A stretch of 19,309 bases of DNA from Mageeibacillus sp. UBA1255 (GCA_002308795.1 DBVV01000085.1:11290-30598); one strand, 5' to 3'; shown: positions 1-8,686, counted from the first letter of the stretch. Notes: a model not told the origin generated them from the sequence alone. Made by a program: numbers and translations.

Positions 1-36
1 ACGGCCGAAATCCTGCCTTTGATCATTTTCGGCCGT
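1..36. terminator. Perfect 10-bp inverted repeat at the window edge, possible terminator of an off-window gene
   Basis: The arm ACGGCCGAAA (1-10) is the exact reverse complement of TTTCGGCCGT (27-36), with a 16-base spacer. On the + strand only a short TTT follows the stem. On the minus strand the position of a U-tract would lie outside the window. The A-rich/T-rich ends of the stem are typical of bidirectional terminators, but the loop is long and neither tail can be confirmed. It may end a gene to the left of the window. No other feature is seen in 37-85. Confidence 0.35.
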
Positions 37-85
37 TTCGAAGAGGTGGAATGCAATGCTGACGTTCCGGCTTAAAGCGAAGCAT

Positions 86-114
86 TTGCCGACAGCATGT
101 AAAAATGGTATAAT
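86..114 (+). promoter_or_regulatory. Sigma-70/sigma-A type promoter for the 637-aa lipoprotein gene
   Basis: A -35 box TTGCCG (86-91) is followed by a 17-base spacer and a perfect -10 box TATAAT (109-114). A TG at 106-107 gives an extended -10 element (TGGTATAAT). Transcription would begin near 120-122, giving a leader of about 30 bases. The ribosome binding site TGGAGGT (136-142) is well placed for the ATG at 151. Confidence 0.8.
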
Positions 115-150
115 GGCTCATACCGCTTTGTAGCATGGAGGTAAAACAAA

Positions 151-2064
151 ATGAAAAAGATGCGAGCCAGAAGTATCAAGGCAATAATAAGCCTGATAGC
201 AATAATACTGACTGCGTTTACAGCACTCACAGGATGCAAAGGAATTGGTGATAATATGGCAACAGGATCGGCCGAAGCCACACCTGAAACAAAGCCGCAG
301 GCGACGTTGCCCCCCGCCGAACAGATGGTGGTGACGGACGACGATAACTACCAGAACACCGCGCCGCTTACCGAAAGAGCAACAAGAGCCGTTGACGACC
401 TCGGCCGGACGTTGACCACCGAAAAAGAGACGACAGCTGCCAGGAGCGGAAAATATATCGGGCTCTTCTACTTCCTCTGGCTCGGCGAACATGGCACAGC
501 GCTTTACGATAATACGGAAATAGCGAAAGTTGAAGGCGCGCTCGATTCCGAAAAAGGCTGGATGGACGCAGGCGGAGGGCCGCAGAACGCGTTCCATTTC
601 TGGGGCAAACCGATGTTCGGATATTACAAATCATACGATAAATGGGTCATGCGAAAACACGTCGAAATGCTCACCGACGCGGGAGTTGACTTTCTTGTGT
701 TCGACACCTCAAACGCGATCGCATACGCGCCAAACGCGCTGGCACTCATGAAAATACTAAAAGAATACCAGGATAAAGGCTGGAACGTGCCGAAAGTCTG
801 CTTCCTCACCAATACGAAATCCGGTGAAACGATGCAAACGATATATAAATCGGTATACAAGAAACACCCGGAATACGAAAGCATATGGTTCAACTGGGAC
901 GGAAAGCCGCTGATCATTGGCATCCCCGGAGAAGCCACCGACGAAATAAAGGATTTCTTCAGGATCAAAGCGAGCCAGTGGCCAATGTCTGCCAAGGAGG
1001 ACGACGGATTCCCGTGGATGGAATTCGACCGCCTGCTCTCCAACGAAGCCGTGTACGGAATGAACGGACGCAAAGAAGTCGTTAACGTATCTCTGGCGCA
1101 GCACAATCAAACATATAAGATGAGCGCGGTTTCGTGGTACGGCTCAAACGACCGGTCGCGCAGCTGGCACGACGGGGCGAACGATCCCGCCCCGGACGCC
1201 TACCTCTACGGATACAACTTTGCCGAGCAGTTTAAGTGGGCGATGTCGATCGATCCCGAGATCATATTCATCACAGGCTGGAACGAATGGGTCGCACAGC
1301 GCCAGAGCCCGTCATACCAGGGACCGGTCAAAAACGAGGGACCGATCGTGTTCCTTGACAACGCGTCCCTGAACGGCAGCCGCGACGTCGAACCGATGGA
1401 AGGCGGATATGCGGATAACTATTACCTCCAGATGATATCGTTCATCAGACAATTCAAAGGTCTGAGCGTTGACAATGCCCGCAACAACCGCACCATCGAT
1501 ATAAGCGGCGGATTTGCACAGTGGAACGATATTAAAGCATATTACAAAGACTTCGACGGAGATACCGAAAAACGCAAGGCCACCGGCTGGGGCAAGGAAA
1601 AATATGTTGACGAATCCGGCCGCAACGACCTCGTCGAATTCAAGGTCAGCGAAGACAGTGAAAACTTATACTTCTTCGTAAAAACTGCGGAAGATATCAC
1701 CGCGGCCGAGGGCAATAACTGGATGAACCTGTTTATCGGCATCGACGGTGCTCCGGCAGCTTCGTCGTGGAACGGATACGGATTCGTCCTTAATTACAAA
1801 GCTCCGGATAAGGACGGTTCGATGTATCTCGGAGCGCTCGCTTCCGGAAAAGAATATGCGGTCACTCCCCTCTCCGAGGTTCCGTGCCGCATACACAAAA
1901 ATATGATGATGGTCTCGATACCCAAGTCCGCTCTCGGTATAGAAGGAGCAGCATCGATCCTGTTCAAGTGGTCGGACAACTGCTCCGAGGGTGACCCGGC
2001 AGGTTTCTACACCACAGGTGACGCTGCTCCGATAGGCAGAGCCGGTTATTATTTCGGCGCCTGA
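151..2064 (+). CDS. Exported lipoprotein, GH71/GH99-like glycosidase-type domain with C-terminal beta-sandwich
   Basis: The 637-residue protein starts at an ATG preceded by GGAGG (137-141). Residues 11-29 form a hydrophobic signal ending in the lipobox LTGC, so Cys29 is the likely lipidated residue and the protein should sit on the outer face of the membrane. A low-complexity Thr/Ala/Glu linker (about 38-95) precedes a domain at about 100-435. That domain begins KYIGLFYFLW and ends with ITGWNEWVAQ (374-383), a pattern seen in GH71/GH99-like proteins, which are (beta/alpha)8 glycosidases. Asp185 (VFDT) and Glu379 (WNEW) are candidate active-site acids by inference. Residues about 445-637 look like a CBM9/DOMON-like beta-sandwich (ISGGFAQWNDI start, ENLYFFVKTAED, NLFIGIDG). 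It has its own promoter and stands alone, and its 3' end overlaps the convergent DUF4038 gene by 16 bp. The substrate is unknown. The family call is fairly safe; activity is not shown. Confidence 0.82.
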   Translation: MKKMRARSIKAIISLIAIILTAFTALTGCKGIGDNMATGSAEATPETKPQATLPPAEQMVVTDDDNYQNTAPLTERATRAVDDLGRTLTTEKETTAARSGKYIGLFYFLWLGEHGTALYDNTEIAKVEGALDSEKGWMDAGGGPQNAFHFWGKPMFGYYKSYDKWVMRKHVEMLTDAGVDFLVFDTSNAIAYAPNALALMKILKEYQDKGWNVPKVCFLTNTKSGETMQTIYKSVYKKHPEYESIWFNWDGKPLIIGIPGEATDEIKDFFRIKASQWPMSAKEDDGFPWMEFDRLLSNEAVYGMNGRKEVVNVSLAQHNQTYKMSAVSWYGSNDRSRSWHDGANDPAPDAYLYGYNFAEQFKWAMSIDPEIIFITGWNEWVAQRQSPSYQGPVKNEGPIVFLDNASLNGSRDVEPMEGGYADNYYLQMISFIRQFKGLSVDNARNNRTIDISGGFAQWNDIKAYYKDFDGDTEKRKATGWGKEKYVDESGRNDLVEFKVSEDSENLYFFVKTAEDITAAEGNNWMNLFIGIDGAPAASSWNGYGFVLNYKAPDKDGSMYLGALASGKEYAVTPLSEVPCRIHKNMMMVSIPKSALGIEGAASILFKWSDNCSEGDPAGFYTTGDAAPIGRAGYYFGA

Positions 2065-4892
2065 CGCTTTTTGCGGGTCAATACAAATGCGGATGCTCCT
2101 GTTGCGAGCACACCGATAGCTCCAAGCACGACCGGAAGGATGATATTCTTCCGGTCATTTTTATCGTCCTTTTTTGACGGTTTTGAGTGCGCCGCGGGGT
2201 TTTCTTCTGCTTCGGAAGCGTCGCTCGTATACAGTTCGATACCCGCAATAGTTTTGTCGATCTTATTTCCGTCAGCTCCGAACCAGAGAAGTTTAACGTA
2301 CCTGTACGCGCCGTAGAGCTTTTCGCTGACCGCGCGCCCTTCTTCAGTATAGAATACGTTTGCGTTTCTTAATGTCGTATCTATCAGGATCGTCCAGTCC
2401 TCACCGTCATCCGATCCCTCGATCCTGTAGCGCGGGATGATCGCATCGCTTCCGGGCATGATATTGATACCGTGTACGGCTTTCCTCTCCCCCAGATCCA
2501 TCATGATCGTCTGAGAACCGATCGGTGCGAAAGGTTTCCAGAGCGTGGAACTGTCACCGTCGAACAGGGCGTCAATGCTGTCGGAAGCTTTTCCGGCGGC
2601 GTTATAGATATAGCTTCCAGAGCACGATACCGCGGGCGTTGTAATCGCGCCTTTGTACTCGGGAAGCTTGTTATTCAGTATAGGCGCAGGGTCAATATAC
2701 GCCGCTGCTTCGTATATTGCCGACCAGTTGGCCGTCGCCCGCTCGAACGTCAGTTTGAGGTATTTGTAAGTGGCCGTGTTTGCCAACGGGCAGATAAACA
2801 CGGGTATATCGTTGTCTTTTACGGGAAGCGCAACACGTTTAAAGAGTTCATCCCAGTTCTCGCCGTCGTGCGAACCCTCGAGCGTGAAAGACGCTCCCGC
2901 CGTATTTTTGTACATGCTGAACGCGAAAGTGTTGAACGAACGCTCCTCAGGCATCTCGAACATTACGTATTGAGGGAACGAGCCGTCTTTAGCACACCAC
3001 CACGTACCGTTGTCGCCGTCAATTACTTTATCGGCCGTGCTTGAAGCGCCGCTGACGCTTGAAGCGGAAACAACAGACCCGGCCAGGATATTAGCTTCGG
3101 CGTTCCCGATCGAAGCATTAAACAGCTTTAATGGCGAATTATCCAGGTCATCAGCGTATGGCGCTTCCGTCTTATAGTCTCCAAGATCGCTGCGGCTGGT
3201 AACGAGCAGCGCCCAGTCTGCGGCGGTAGGCTTTTCGGGTATCTTATAGACGCCTTTTATTACGTGGATATCATCCGATATCGGCAGGAAATGGCCGGTA
3301 AGCGGGTTATACCATTTAGCAGAATATTTTACGCCTTTCGCAAGACCTCTCAGTTCTCCCGTAGACAGATCGTCGTTGTAAAAATATGCCACGTACGTAT
3401 CCGCGTTATCCGAAGACGATACGACCTTAGAATCTGCTTTCAAATCAGAAAAAGCGGTGTCTCCGAAGCGTGGAACGAGTCTGCTGAAATCTACGTACTC
3501 GAAGAAGTTTCTGAGGTAGGTCATCTCATATGATCCCGGCTTATCGATGCCCATATACCACGGTTCGAAACTGAAAGAGCCCATCCAGCCGGTATTGCCC
3601 GCGGTAGAATAGCAGTTCGCCCATACGCCTGTGACGCCGTAAGTAAAGCCATAACTCCCGCACAGGTTTGCCTTCCAGGCGGAAATTCGCGATGCATCAT
3701 ACCCGTTGAATCCGCCGCACGTGATATCCTCGTAATTTGCCTCGGTCTCGACGTAAGGTTTTATTTTGCCGGATCTTTTATTATCCCAGTACTCCTGGTA
3801 CATATATTTGCTTGTGAACGTCGGTCCGTGGCCGCACTGGATCGCGTAGAACTGATGCCACTCTTCCTCGTCCAGGCGGGCAACGAACGTGTTGCTGACG
3901 GGCAGCGGATACATATGTGCTCCCTGCGGATGGTCGTATCCGTCACCTTCTTTAACGATGCGTGCGGATGCCAGCCACGGCTCAAATTGCGGATCGCCCG
4001 TTATCTCCTGCGCCGTGATCCACACGACGGGATAAGAGGCGTATCTCGCCGTAAGATATCTGGATAATCTCTCAAGATCTTTTCTGTTCATCGAGTTGGT
4101 CGTGCTGGCGTGAACGCCGTATCCGAGCGCGATGACCATACCGTGATCGGCAAGGTAGTCGAACATTACGTCAAATTTCGTGATGAACGTATTTGGATCT
4201 ATATGTGAGTATCTCCTCTTCCACATAGTCGGCTCTTTTGATGCTCCTCGCTGGCCGCCTCCGTCTCCTTCGCCGCTGTCGAAATACGTCTGGTACACGG
4301 TGAACCCTTTGGAAAGGCGGTCATTGACCTCGTGTACGAACTGGTTATTGCAGTCGCATCCGGGATAGTTGCATTGCGTTATCGAAACGTAGTTGGGAGC
4401 CTGCCAGTTAGTGTCGCCGAGCCAGTAGAAAGGAGTACCGTCATCGTGAACGAAATACCTGCCGTTGTCCGAGATGCGTATAAAACCGTGGCGGTCAATA
4501 TCCGTTGTCCCCGTGTTTTCGACGGCAATTATCTTTCCGGTTACCCCGTGTAGGCCTTTATTATCCGTATCGCTGCACGATGTAACGTACGTCCACGTTC
4601 CGGTCTTCGTCGGTGAGAAGCGTACCCTCCATTCATCTCCTCCGTTCCAGAAACCGAAAAGATGTATCTTCGTACCGTCTTCGTGTGTAAAATCCGCGTC
4701 GATCTCGACTTCTCTGTATGGGTTCAGATAAGATTCTTCACTGATGAGAATGATATCCGTTCTTTTCCACACTTCAACTTTTACGGCATTATCTGCCGCT
4801 GCTAATTTTACGGTTCCTGCGCCGCCAATGATTCCCGTCAGCATAAAAATCGCTCCTAAGAGTATAGTTATTAATTTCAGAACTTTTTTCAT
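2049..4892 (-). CDS. Surface-anchored DUF5060/DUF4038 glycosidase-like protein with two discoidin domains
   Basis: The 947-residue protein has an N-terminal signal (about 1-33). A DUF5060-like beta domain follows (about 38-122, HLFGFWNGGDEWRVRFSP), then a DUF4038 TIM-barrel region (about 135-470; GTPFYWLGDTNW, YPVVWITAQE, ETEANYEDI) and a small beta domain that often closes such enzymes (about 495-568, KWYNPLTGHF). Two F5/8C (CBM32-like) domains come next (about 600-735 and 755-890; LEGSHDGENW and IEGSDDGEDW). A Lys/Asp-rich linker precedes a membrane helix (917-938) and the tail RKKRQAPK. Glu296 and Glu384 lie in conserved motifs shared with the 641-aa paralogue and are candidate catalytic acids. 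DUF4038 proteins include the GH140 apiosidases, so cleavage of an exposed side-chain sugar is plausible, but the substrate is inferred. The ribosome binding site is weak (AAGCGGT), and a terminator lies between it and the gene upstream. Confidence 0.85.
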   Translation of the reverse strand: MKKVLKLITILLGAIFMLTGIIGGAGTVKLAAADNAVKVEVWKRTDIILISEESYLNPYREVEIDADFTHEDGTKIHLFGFWNGGDEWRVRFSPTKTGTWTYVTSCSDTDNKGLHGVTGKIIAVENTGTTDIDRHGFIRISDNGRYFVHDDGTPFYWLGDTNWQAPNYVSITQCNYPGCDCNNQFVHEVNDRLSKGFTVYQTYFDSGEGDGGGQRGASKEPTMWKRRYSHIDPNTFITKFDVMFDYLADHGMVIALGYGVHASTTNSMNRKDLERLSRYLTARYASYPVVWITAQEITGDPQFEPWLASARIVKEGDGYDHPQGAHMYPLPVSNTFVARLDEEEWHQFYAIQCGHGPTFTSKYMYQEYWDNKRSGKIKPYVETEANYEDITCGGFNGYDASRISAWKANLCGSYGFTYGVTGVWANCYSTAGNTGWMGSFSFEPWYMGIDKPGSYEMTYLRNFFEYVDFSRLVPRFGDTAFSDLKADSKVVSSSDNADTYVAYFYNDDLSTGELRGLAKGVKYSAKWYNPLTGHFLPISDDIHVIKGVYKIPEKPTAADWALLVTSRSDLGDYKTEAPYADDLDNSPLKLFNASIGNAEANILAGSVVSASSVSGASSTADKVIDGDNGTWWCAKDGSFPQYVMFEMPEERSFNTFAFSMYKNTAGASFTLEGSHDGENWDELFKRVALPVKDNDIPVFICPLANTATYKYLKLTFERATANWSAIYEAAAYIDPAPILNNKLPEYKGAITTPAVSCSGSYIYNAAGKASDSIDALFDGDSSTLWKPFAPIGSQTIMMDLGERKAVHGINIMPGSDAIIPRYRIEGSDDGEDWTILIDTTLRNANVFYTEEGRAVSEKLYGAYRYVKLLWFGADGNKIDKTIAGIELYTSDASEAEENPAAHSKPSKKDDKNDRKNIILPVVLGAIGVLATGASAFVLTRKKRQAPK
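2130..2162 (+). terminator. Strong rho-independent terminator for the upstream + strand lipoprotein gene, inside the antisense gene
   Basis: The perfect 9-bp stem GACCGGAAG (2130-2138) / CTTCCGGTC (2148-2156) has a 9-base loop and is followed by ATTTTTATCG, a U-tract in + strand RNA. It lies 65 bases after the stop of the + strand gene (2064). The same bases encode about residues 911-921 (NDRKNIILPVV) of the minus-strand 947-aa protein, at the start of its membrane tail. Read on the minus strand the stem is followed by GTGCTTGG, with no U-tract, so termination should act only on the + transcript. Confidence 0.75.
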
Positions 4893-4911
4893 AGTGTTAC
4901 CGCTTTCTGAT

Positions 4912-4946
4912 GGAGAAAAGCAAAAGGGCCTTTTTAGGGGCCCTTT
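4912..4946 (-). terminator. Rho-independent terminator after the solute-binding protein operon
   Basis: Read on the minus strand, AAAGGGCC (4946-4939), an 8-base loop and GGCCCTTT (4930-4923) form a perfect 8-bp stem, followed by TGCTTTTCTCC. It lies just past the stop of the solute-binding protein gene (4963) and only 30 bases before the ATG of the 947-aa gene (4892). The U-tract is interrupted by GC, so readthrough into the downstream gene is possible. Confidence 0.75.
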
Positions 4947-4962
4947 AAAGAATTTATGAATA

Positions 4963-6357
4963 TCAGCTCATAATGGTCTGCCACTTTTCGTTTGCCTGGC
5001 GTTCCATCCGTCCGAAAACAGTCTGAGCATCGGCGGTACCGTTTATTATTCTCACGAATGCGCTGGTCATGTTAGCGTTTGAAAAGATATCGGCGATCTC
5101 GATAGGAGCGAACAGAACGGTGTTGCAGGGCCTCGTCTGATCGGGGTAAGAAACCAGAGCGGCATAGTTTTTATCGTGCCATTCGGTGCCGACGCCCTTC
5201 CAGAAATCGTCGTCAGAAAGTGATTTGAGTACGGGAACATTTCCGCCTGTCTGGCCCTGGTGAGCGATCTGACCTTCCGGTGTTAGGAAGAACAGTGCAA
5301 ATGCAGCCGCGGTATCAGGGTTATCCGTTCTGTTGTATACTACGTAGCCTGTGGCACCCGTCGATATGTTATGATAAGAAAACGCAGGGAACGGGCAGAG
5401 ATCCCAGTCTATCTGAAGGTCATCGTAAAGTTTTCCGTAGCTGAAAAGCCATGACATGCCGTTGAACGTTTTGAAGCACACGTGTGCCATATTGGCCTGG
5501 CCGTCGCCGACAGAATATTTTATCGCGGTGATCTGATTCGAAATATCCTCGGGGAAGAGCCATCCTTCCTGAACGCCTGTAACGATTTCGTTGATCCCCT
5601 GCATAACTTCGGTGCTGGACGTGATCGATACCCTGTGCTCGATGCTGTTGATCCATTCACCGCCGAATCCGCGGAAGAACATCGGCCAGACGGGCTCCCA
5701 CCATATCTTCAGAGATGCGCCTGATTGTGTCACAGTTCCGTTTTCGATAACGGTGAGGCGTTTGCAGACGTCTTTGAAATCTTCCCAGGTATACGCGTAT
5801 GAGTTATCAAAATCGATACCTGCGCTTTCAAGCATCGTCTGGTTGTAGATAAGGATCTGCTCCGCGATAGCCCTCGGTGCCATATACAGTCTGCCGGCCA
5901 CTTTACCGCAGTCGAGCGCGCCGCTGAATACGTCACCGATGTCAATATTGAGCGGTTTTAAGTACGAGTCGAGCGGCATCAGCGCGTTGTGGTTCTGCTG
6001 GTAATCATTGCATTCGATCGGGTCAACCCAGAATACGTCGCCGATATCTCCCGCAGATATCCTCGTCGGGAAGGATGAACGGGCGCCTTTCTGGAAAATG
6101 ACTTTTGTATCGGGGTATTTGCTCATAAAGGCGTTGATGATATTTCTCGGCGCCATCTCCGCATCTTCAGATAAATCGTCCGTTACGGTTAAAGTGATCG
6201 TGCCGCGGATATTAAGATCCTCTTCTGTAGAGTTCTGATCGACGTAACCGTACTGAACGACTTTTCTCTTGCAGCCTATAAGGCCGGCTGCAATTCCCAG
6301 GATCAGCATCAGAATAACTGCCTTCAGGATGAGCTTGTTTGTTTTAGTCAGTTTCAT
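4963..6357 (-). CDS. ABC-type extracellular solute-binding lipoprotein (sugar-binding family 1 type)
   Basis: I chose the ATG at 6357 (464 aa). The frame extends to a TTG at 6384, but that overlaps the upstream stop and has no useful ribosome binding site, whereas AAAGGGG precedes the ATG by about 11 bases. The signal helix ends in the lipobox LIGC, making Cys29 the probable lipidated residue. The rest has the family-1 solute-binding layout: a GTITLTVTDDLSEDAEM first strand, a PDTKVIFQKG segment, GDVFWVDP, KVAGRLYMAPRAIAEQILIYNQ, YTWEDFKDVCKRL, and a C-terminal TAAAFALFFLTPEGQ stretch. Such proteins capture sugars outside the cell and hand them to an MalF/MalG-type permease. No permease or ATPase is nearby, so it must share one encoded elsewhere or act as a sensor or capture protein. 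It is third in the operon 8656-4963 and is followed by a terminator. Confidence 0.85.
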   Translation of the reverse strand: MKLTKTNKLILKAVILMLILGIAAGLIGCKRKVVQYGYVDQNSTEEDLNIRGTITLTVTDDLSEDAEMAPRNIINAFMSKYPDTKVIFQKGARSSFPTRISAGDIGDVFWVDPIECNDYQQNHNALMPLDSYLKPLNIDIGDVFSGALDCGKVAGRLYMAPRAIAEQILIYNQTMLESAGIDFDNSYAYTWEDFKDVCKRLTVIENGTVTQSGASLKIWWEPVWPMFFRGFGGEWINSIEHRVSITSSTEVMQGINEIVTGVQEGWLFPEDISNQITAIKYSVGDGQANMAHVCFKTFNGMSWLFSYGKLYDDLQIDWDLCPFPAFSYHNISTGATGYVVYNRTDNPDTAAAFALFFLTPEGQIAHQGQTGGNVPVLKSLSDDDFWKGVGTEWHDKNYAALVSYPDQTRPCNTVLFAPIEIADIFSNANMTSAFVRIINGTADAQTVFGRMERQANEKWQTIMS

Positions 6358-6380
6358 GACGTGTTTATCCCCTTTCTGTC

Positions 6381-7598
6381 TCAAGATACTCTTTCGAATA
6401 TCGCCACGCGCTGCGCGTTAATGACCTCTTTTGTCCAGCTTTCGACTTTGGACGGGCTCTCCGGATATGCTTTATACGTGCAGGCAACATAATCTCTGCC
6501 TTTTTCTCCAAGTTTCTTTGCCGCGAATTCGTCGCTGCTTTCGGGAAGGCCCATCCACAGGCGCGAGTTACCGATGTCGTACGTTTTCTGTGCATTCTGC
6601 CAGACCCATATTGGCGTCGGCCACAGGCGGATGGAGTCGGGCGCTCCGATTCGCTCGTAGAACTTCTGGTCCGGCCCCCATTGACCGTGATGCGCAAGCT
6701 GGACGTATTCGCTTTTAAGTTCTTCGTCGGAATACGCCCGGAGCAGTTTATTGCCGGTATCCGACGCGGCATCACCGAGGAAAAGGACGGTATGGTCGCC
6801 GTAGATCATCTTAAGTACGACTGACGTGCTGTTCACGTTAGCGTCGCTCTTGCTCCACGTACACATAACCTTAAACGCCACGCCGTCGATATCTATGGTG
6901 AGCCCTTCTTTTACGCTCTGCTGATTTATCACGCTGCCGTTGATAAGGTCGTAATAGTAATACGTCTTATCGTCGATATCCTCGGGCTCTGCCCACTGAT
7001 CTTCCGGAATATCGGCGCCTTTTATTCCCGCAAACGGAACGAGCCTGTAGTACTTCCGCATGCCTTTTTTCATAACTTCAAGTTCTTTGATGTTATAGTC
7101 GCCTGATCCGCCGTTCGTCTTCCATTCCACTCCGTATTCGGGAAAATCGAAGTAGAAATTGTTTATTTTATAATTACTGTTTTCCTTGTACGCCGCAAGC
7201 ATTTTTGCGAGCTCGTAGAAGTGATCCCAGTGGCCGTGTGACAGAAACCATGCTTCGACCTCGAAATACTCGCCTTCTTCAAGACCGAGTATCGCGCGGA
7301 TAGCCGCAGGAAGGTACGGTGGTTCGTTCATGCCGCGCCCGTCGATGCCGCCGTCAATTACGATGACCTTCCGGCTCGGGGTGACAATGACGTAGCTCAT
7401 CATAAGGCTGTCCGGTTCCGGTGCGAGCTGGTACAGTTCCACCCCGCCGTGATACGGGGCATCGGTCGCAGACGGGTCATTCGCGTTTGATCCTTTGCTC
7501 CCTGTCCCGGGTGAACATGACGTTAATAATGTCATCATAATGATACCTGCCAGAATCAGTCGCAAGGCGGCAATTTTTCTGCCTTTCTTCTTACTCAT
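6381..7598 (-). CDS. Exported metallo-beta-lactamase-fold lipoprotein, ComEC C-terminal-like
   Basis: The frame is open to 7673, but I start at the ATG at 7598 (405 aa). AGAGG lies 5 bases upstream and a signal peptide follows at once (MSKKKGRKIA, hydrophobic to about residue 27), with the lipobox LTSC giving Cys28. The metal-binding motif HGHWDH is at 121-126, a further metal Asp is likely in LFLGDA (Asp276), and LAHHG is at 301-305. This is the order seen in the ComEC/Rec2-type metallo-beta-lactamase group. Those domains are nucleases or other hydrolases, but here the protein is a secreted lipoprotein between a surface protein and a solute-binding protein, so a phosphodiester or ester hydrolase acting outside the cell is the most I would infer. 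Its ATG follows the preceding gene's stop by 2 bases, which suggests translational coupling. Confidence 0.8.
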   Translation of the reverse strand: MSKKKGRKIAALRLILAGIIMMTLLTSCSPGTGSKGSNANDPSATDAPYHGGVELYQLAPEPDSLMMSYVIVTPSRKVIVIDGGIDGRGMNEPPYLPAAIRAILGLEEGEYFEVEAWFLSHGHWDHFYELAKMLAAYKENSNYKINNFYFDFPEYGVEWKTNGGSGDYNIKELEVMKKGMRKYYRLVPFAGIKGADIPEDQWAEPEDIDDKTYYYYDLINGSVINQQSVKEGLTIDIDGVAFKVMCTWSKSDANVNSTSVVLKMIYGDHTVLFLGDAASDTGNKLLRAYSDEELKSEYVQLAHHGQWGPDQKFYERIGAPDSIRLWPTPIWVWQNAQKTYDIGNSRLWMGLPESSDEFAAKKLGEKGRDYVACTYKAYPESPSKVESWTKEVINAQRVAIFERVS

Positions 7599-7600
7599 TA

Positions 7601-8656
7601 TTACCTCTTCACGCCCTTCTTCCTGCTGATCAGGATGGCGGCAATTATCGCGGCGATCAGGATCACTCCGCATACGATCCCTATGATCAGTCCGGGGTTC
7701 GGCCCTCCGGTCTTATTACTCCCGTCTCCTCCGTCATCTGTCCCGGCAGTCGCGGTCGAGGGAACGTTCGCCTCTTCAGTTTTCTCAGGAGTTTTAACAG
7801 GTTCCTCCGTCGGAGCCTTGGTAGGAACTTCCGTAGGCGCTTGCGTAGGAGCCTTTGTCGGTTCATCGGCTTCGAGGCATCTGTACTTTACGGTCCAGAT
7901 CAGATTTTCGCTCTCTCCCACGATCGCGAAGATCTCCGCCGTGTGCTTGCCCTCGGTGATATCGGTCATTATCTCGAAGCGTGATGCAAACACTTCATCT
8001 TTTTTTAACAGCCCTTTAACGTGGTCAACGATATCCGCCGCCTCGTACGGGTCTGAATATTGCATCTCTCCACCGTCGATCTTCACGCCGTACTTATCCA
8101 GCGCTTTATCGTTACCGTACCAGCCCCAGAAACGGATCTGCTTGCCCAGGAGCGGGTACAGGTTTTCGCTTATCTCGGTGACCTCCGGGTTATTGCCGAA
8201 AGCCGCCTTATCGACGTTGTCAACGGTGACCTGGTCTCTTGCCATTGCCTCCTGATAATCCTTTATTTCGAAGAATACCGGATCCATATCGTCGATCGGC
8301 TCATATCCGTCGTTGGCGAGAAGGATCGCGCAGTATTTTCCGGGGACAAGTTCTCCGTCGTCGTTAAATACTCCGGGACTGTTTCGCATAACAACGTGAT
8401 CGTCTTCCGGGAGCACCCAGGTGTCTCCTTCGGATCCTATGTACCACCACAGGATCGAGCCTTTATAGTCCCCCGCCTGGCTTTCCGGATAGAAACCGAT
8501 CCAGTCGGTACTTCCGAAATCGCCTTCGATCGTAACTGTAAGGCTGCCGTCTTTAACTTCGATTTTGAGCATTTCTTCTTCCGCGCTGCCTGTTACGCTG
8601 AAAAGTGATCCGGTCAAGAGAAGCAGAGCGATCGCAACGGCGATAATTTTTTTCAT
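7601..8656 (-). CDS. Membrane-tailed surface protein with two extracellular domains and a Pro/Thr spacer
   Basis: The 351-residue protein has a signal peptide (1-24). A beta-sandwich at about 30-132 (DWIGFYPESQAGDY, ILWWYIG, PGKYCAILLANDGYEP) resembles the Fn3-like N-domains found on bacterial surface phosphoesterases. A second domain at about 143-262 (LGKQIRFWGWYGNDKALDKY, KHTAEIFAIVG) I do not recognise with certainty. A Pro-Thr-Lys/Glu repeat spacer (about 265-297) follows, then a Gly-rich stretch, one membrane helix (322-343) and the tail SRKKGVKR. No LPXTG motif is present. No catalytic residues can be picked out, so binding or scaffolding is the likeliest role. It is first in the operon with the metallo-beta-lactamase-fold protein and the solute-binding protein. 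GGAGGG lies 6 bases before the ATG. Confidence 0.75.
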   Translation of the reverse strand: MKKIIAVAIALLLLTGSLFSVTGSAEEEMLKIEVKDGSLTVTIEGDFGSTDWIGFYPESQAGDYKGSILWWYIGSEGDTWVLPEDDHVVMRNSPGVFNDDGELVPGKYCAILLANDGYEPIDDMDPVFFEIKDYQEAMARDQVTVDNVDKAAFGNNPEVTEISENLYPLLGKQIRFWGWYGNDKALDKYGVKIDGGEMQYSDPYEAADIVDHVKGLLKKDEVFASRFEIMTDITEGKHTAEIFAIVGESENLIWTVKYRCLEADEPTKAPTQAPTEVPTKAPTEEPVKTPEKTEEANVPSTATAGTDDGGDGSNKTGGPNPGLIIGIVCGVILIAAIIAAILISRKKGVKR

Positions 8657-8686
8657 TTAGACCCTCCATATATATGTTATTTTTTT

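Noticed and set aside
118..1106. Minus-strand open frames opposite the first lipoprotein gene
   Set aside because: Cys/Arg/Phe-rich translations with no motifs, overlapping a gene with a good promoter, ribosome binding site and domains.
7599..7673. N-terminal extension of the metallo-beta-lactamase-fold protein to 7673
   Set aside because: It would precede the signal peptide with a charged non-family stretch that overlaps the upstream gene; the ATG at 7598 has a well-placed ribosome binding site.
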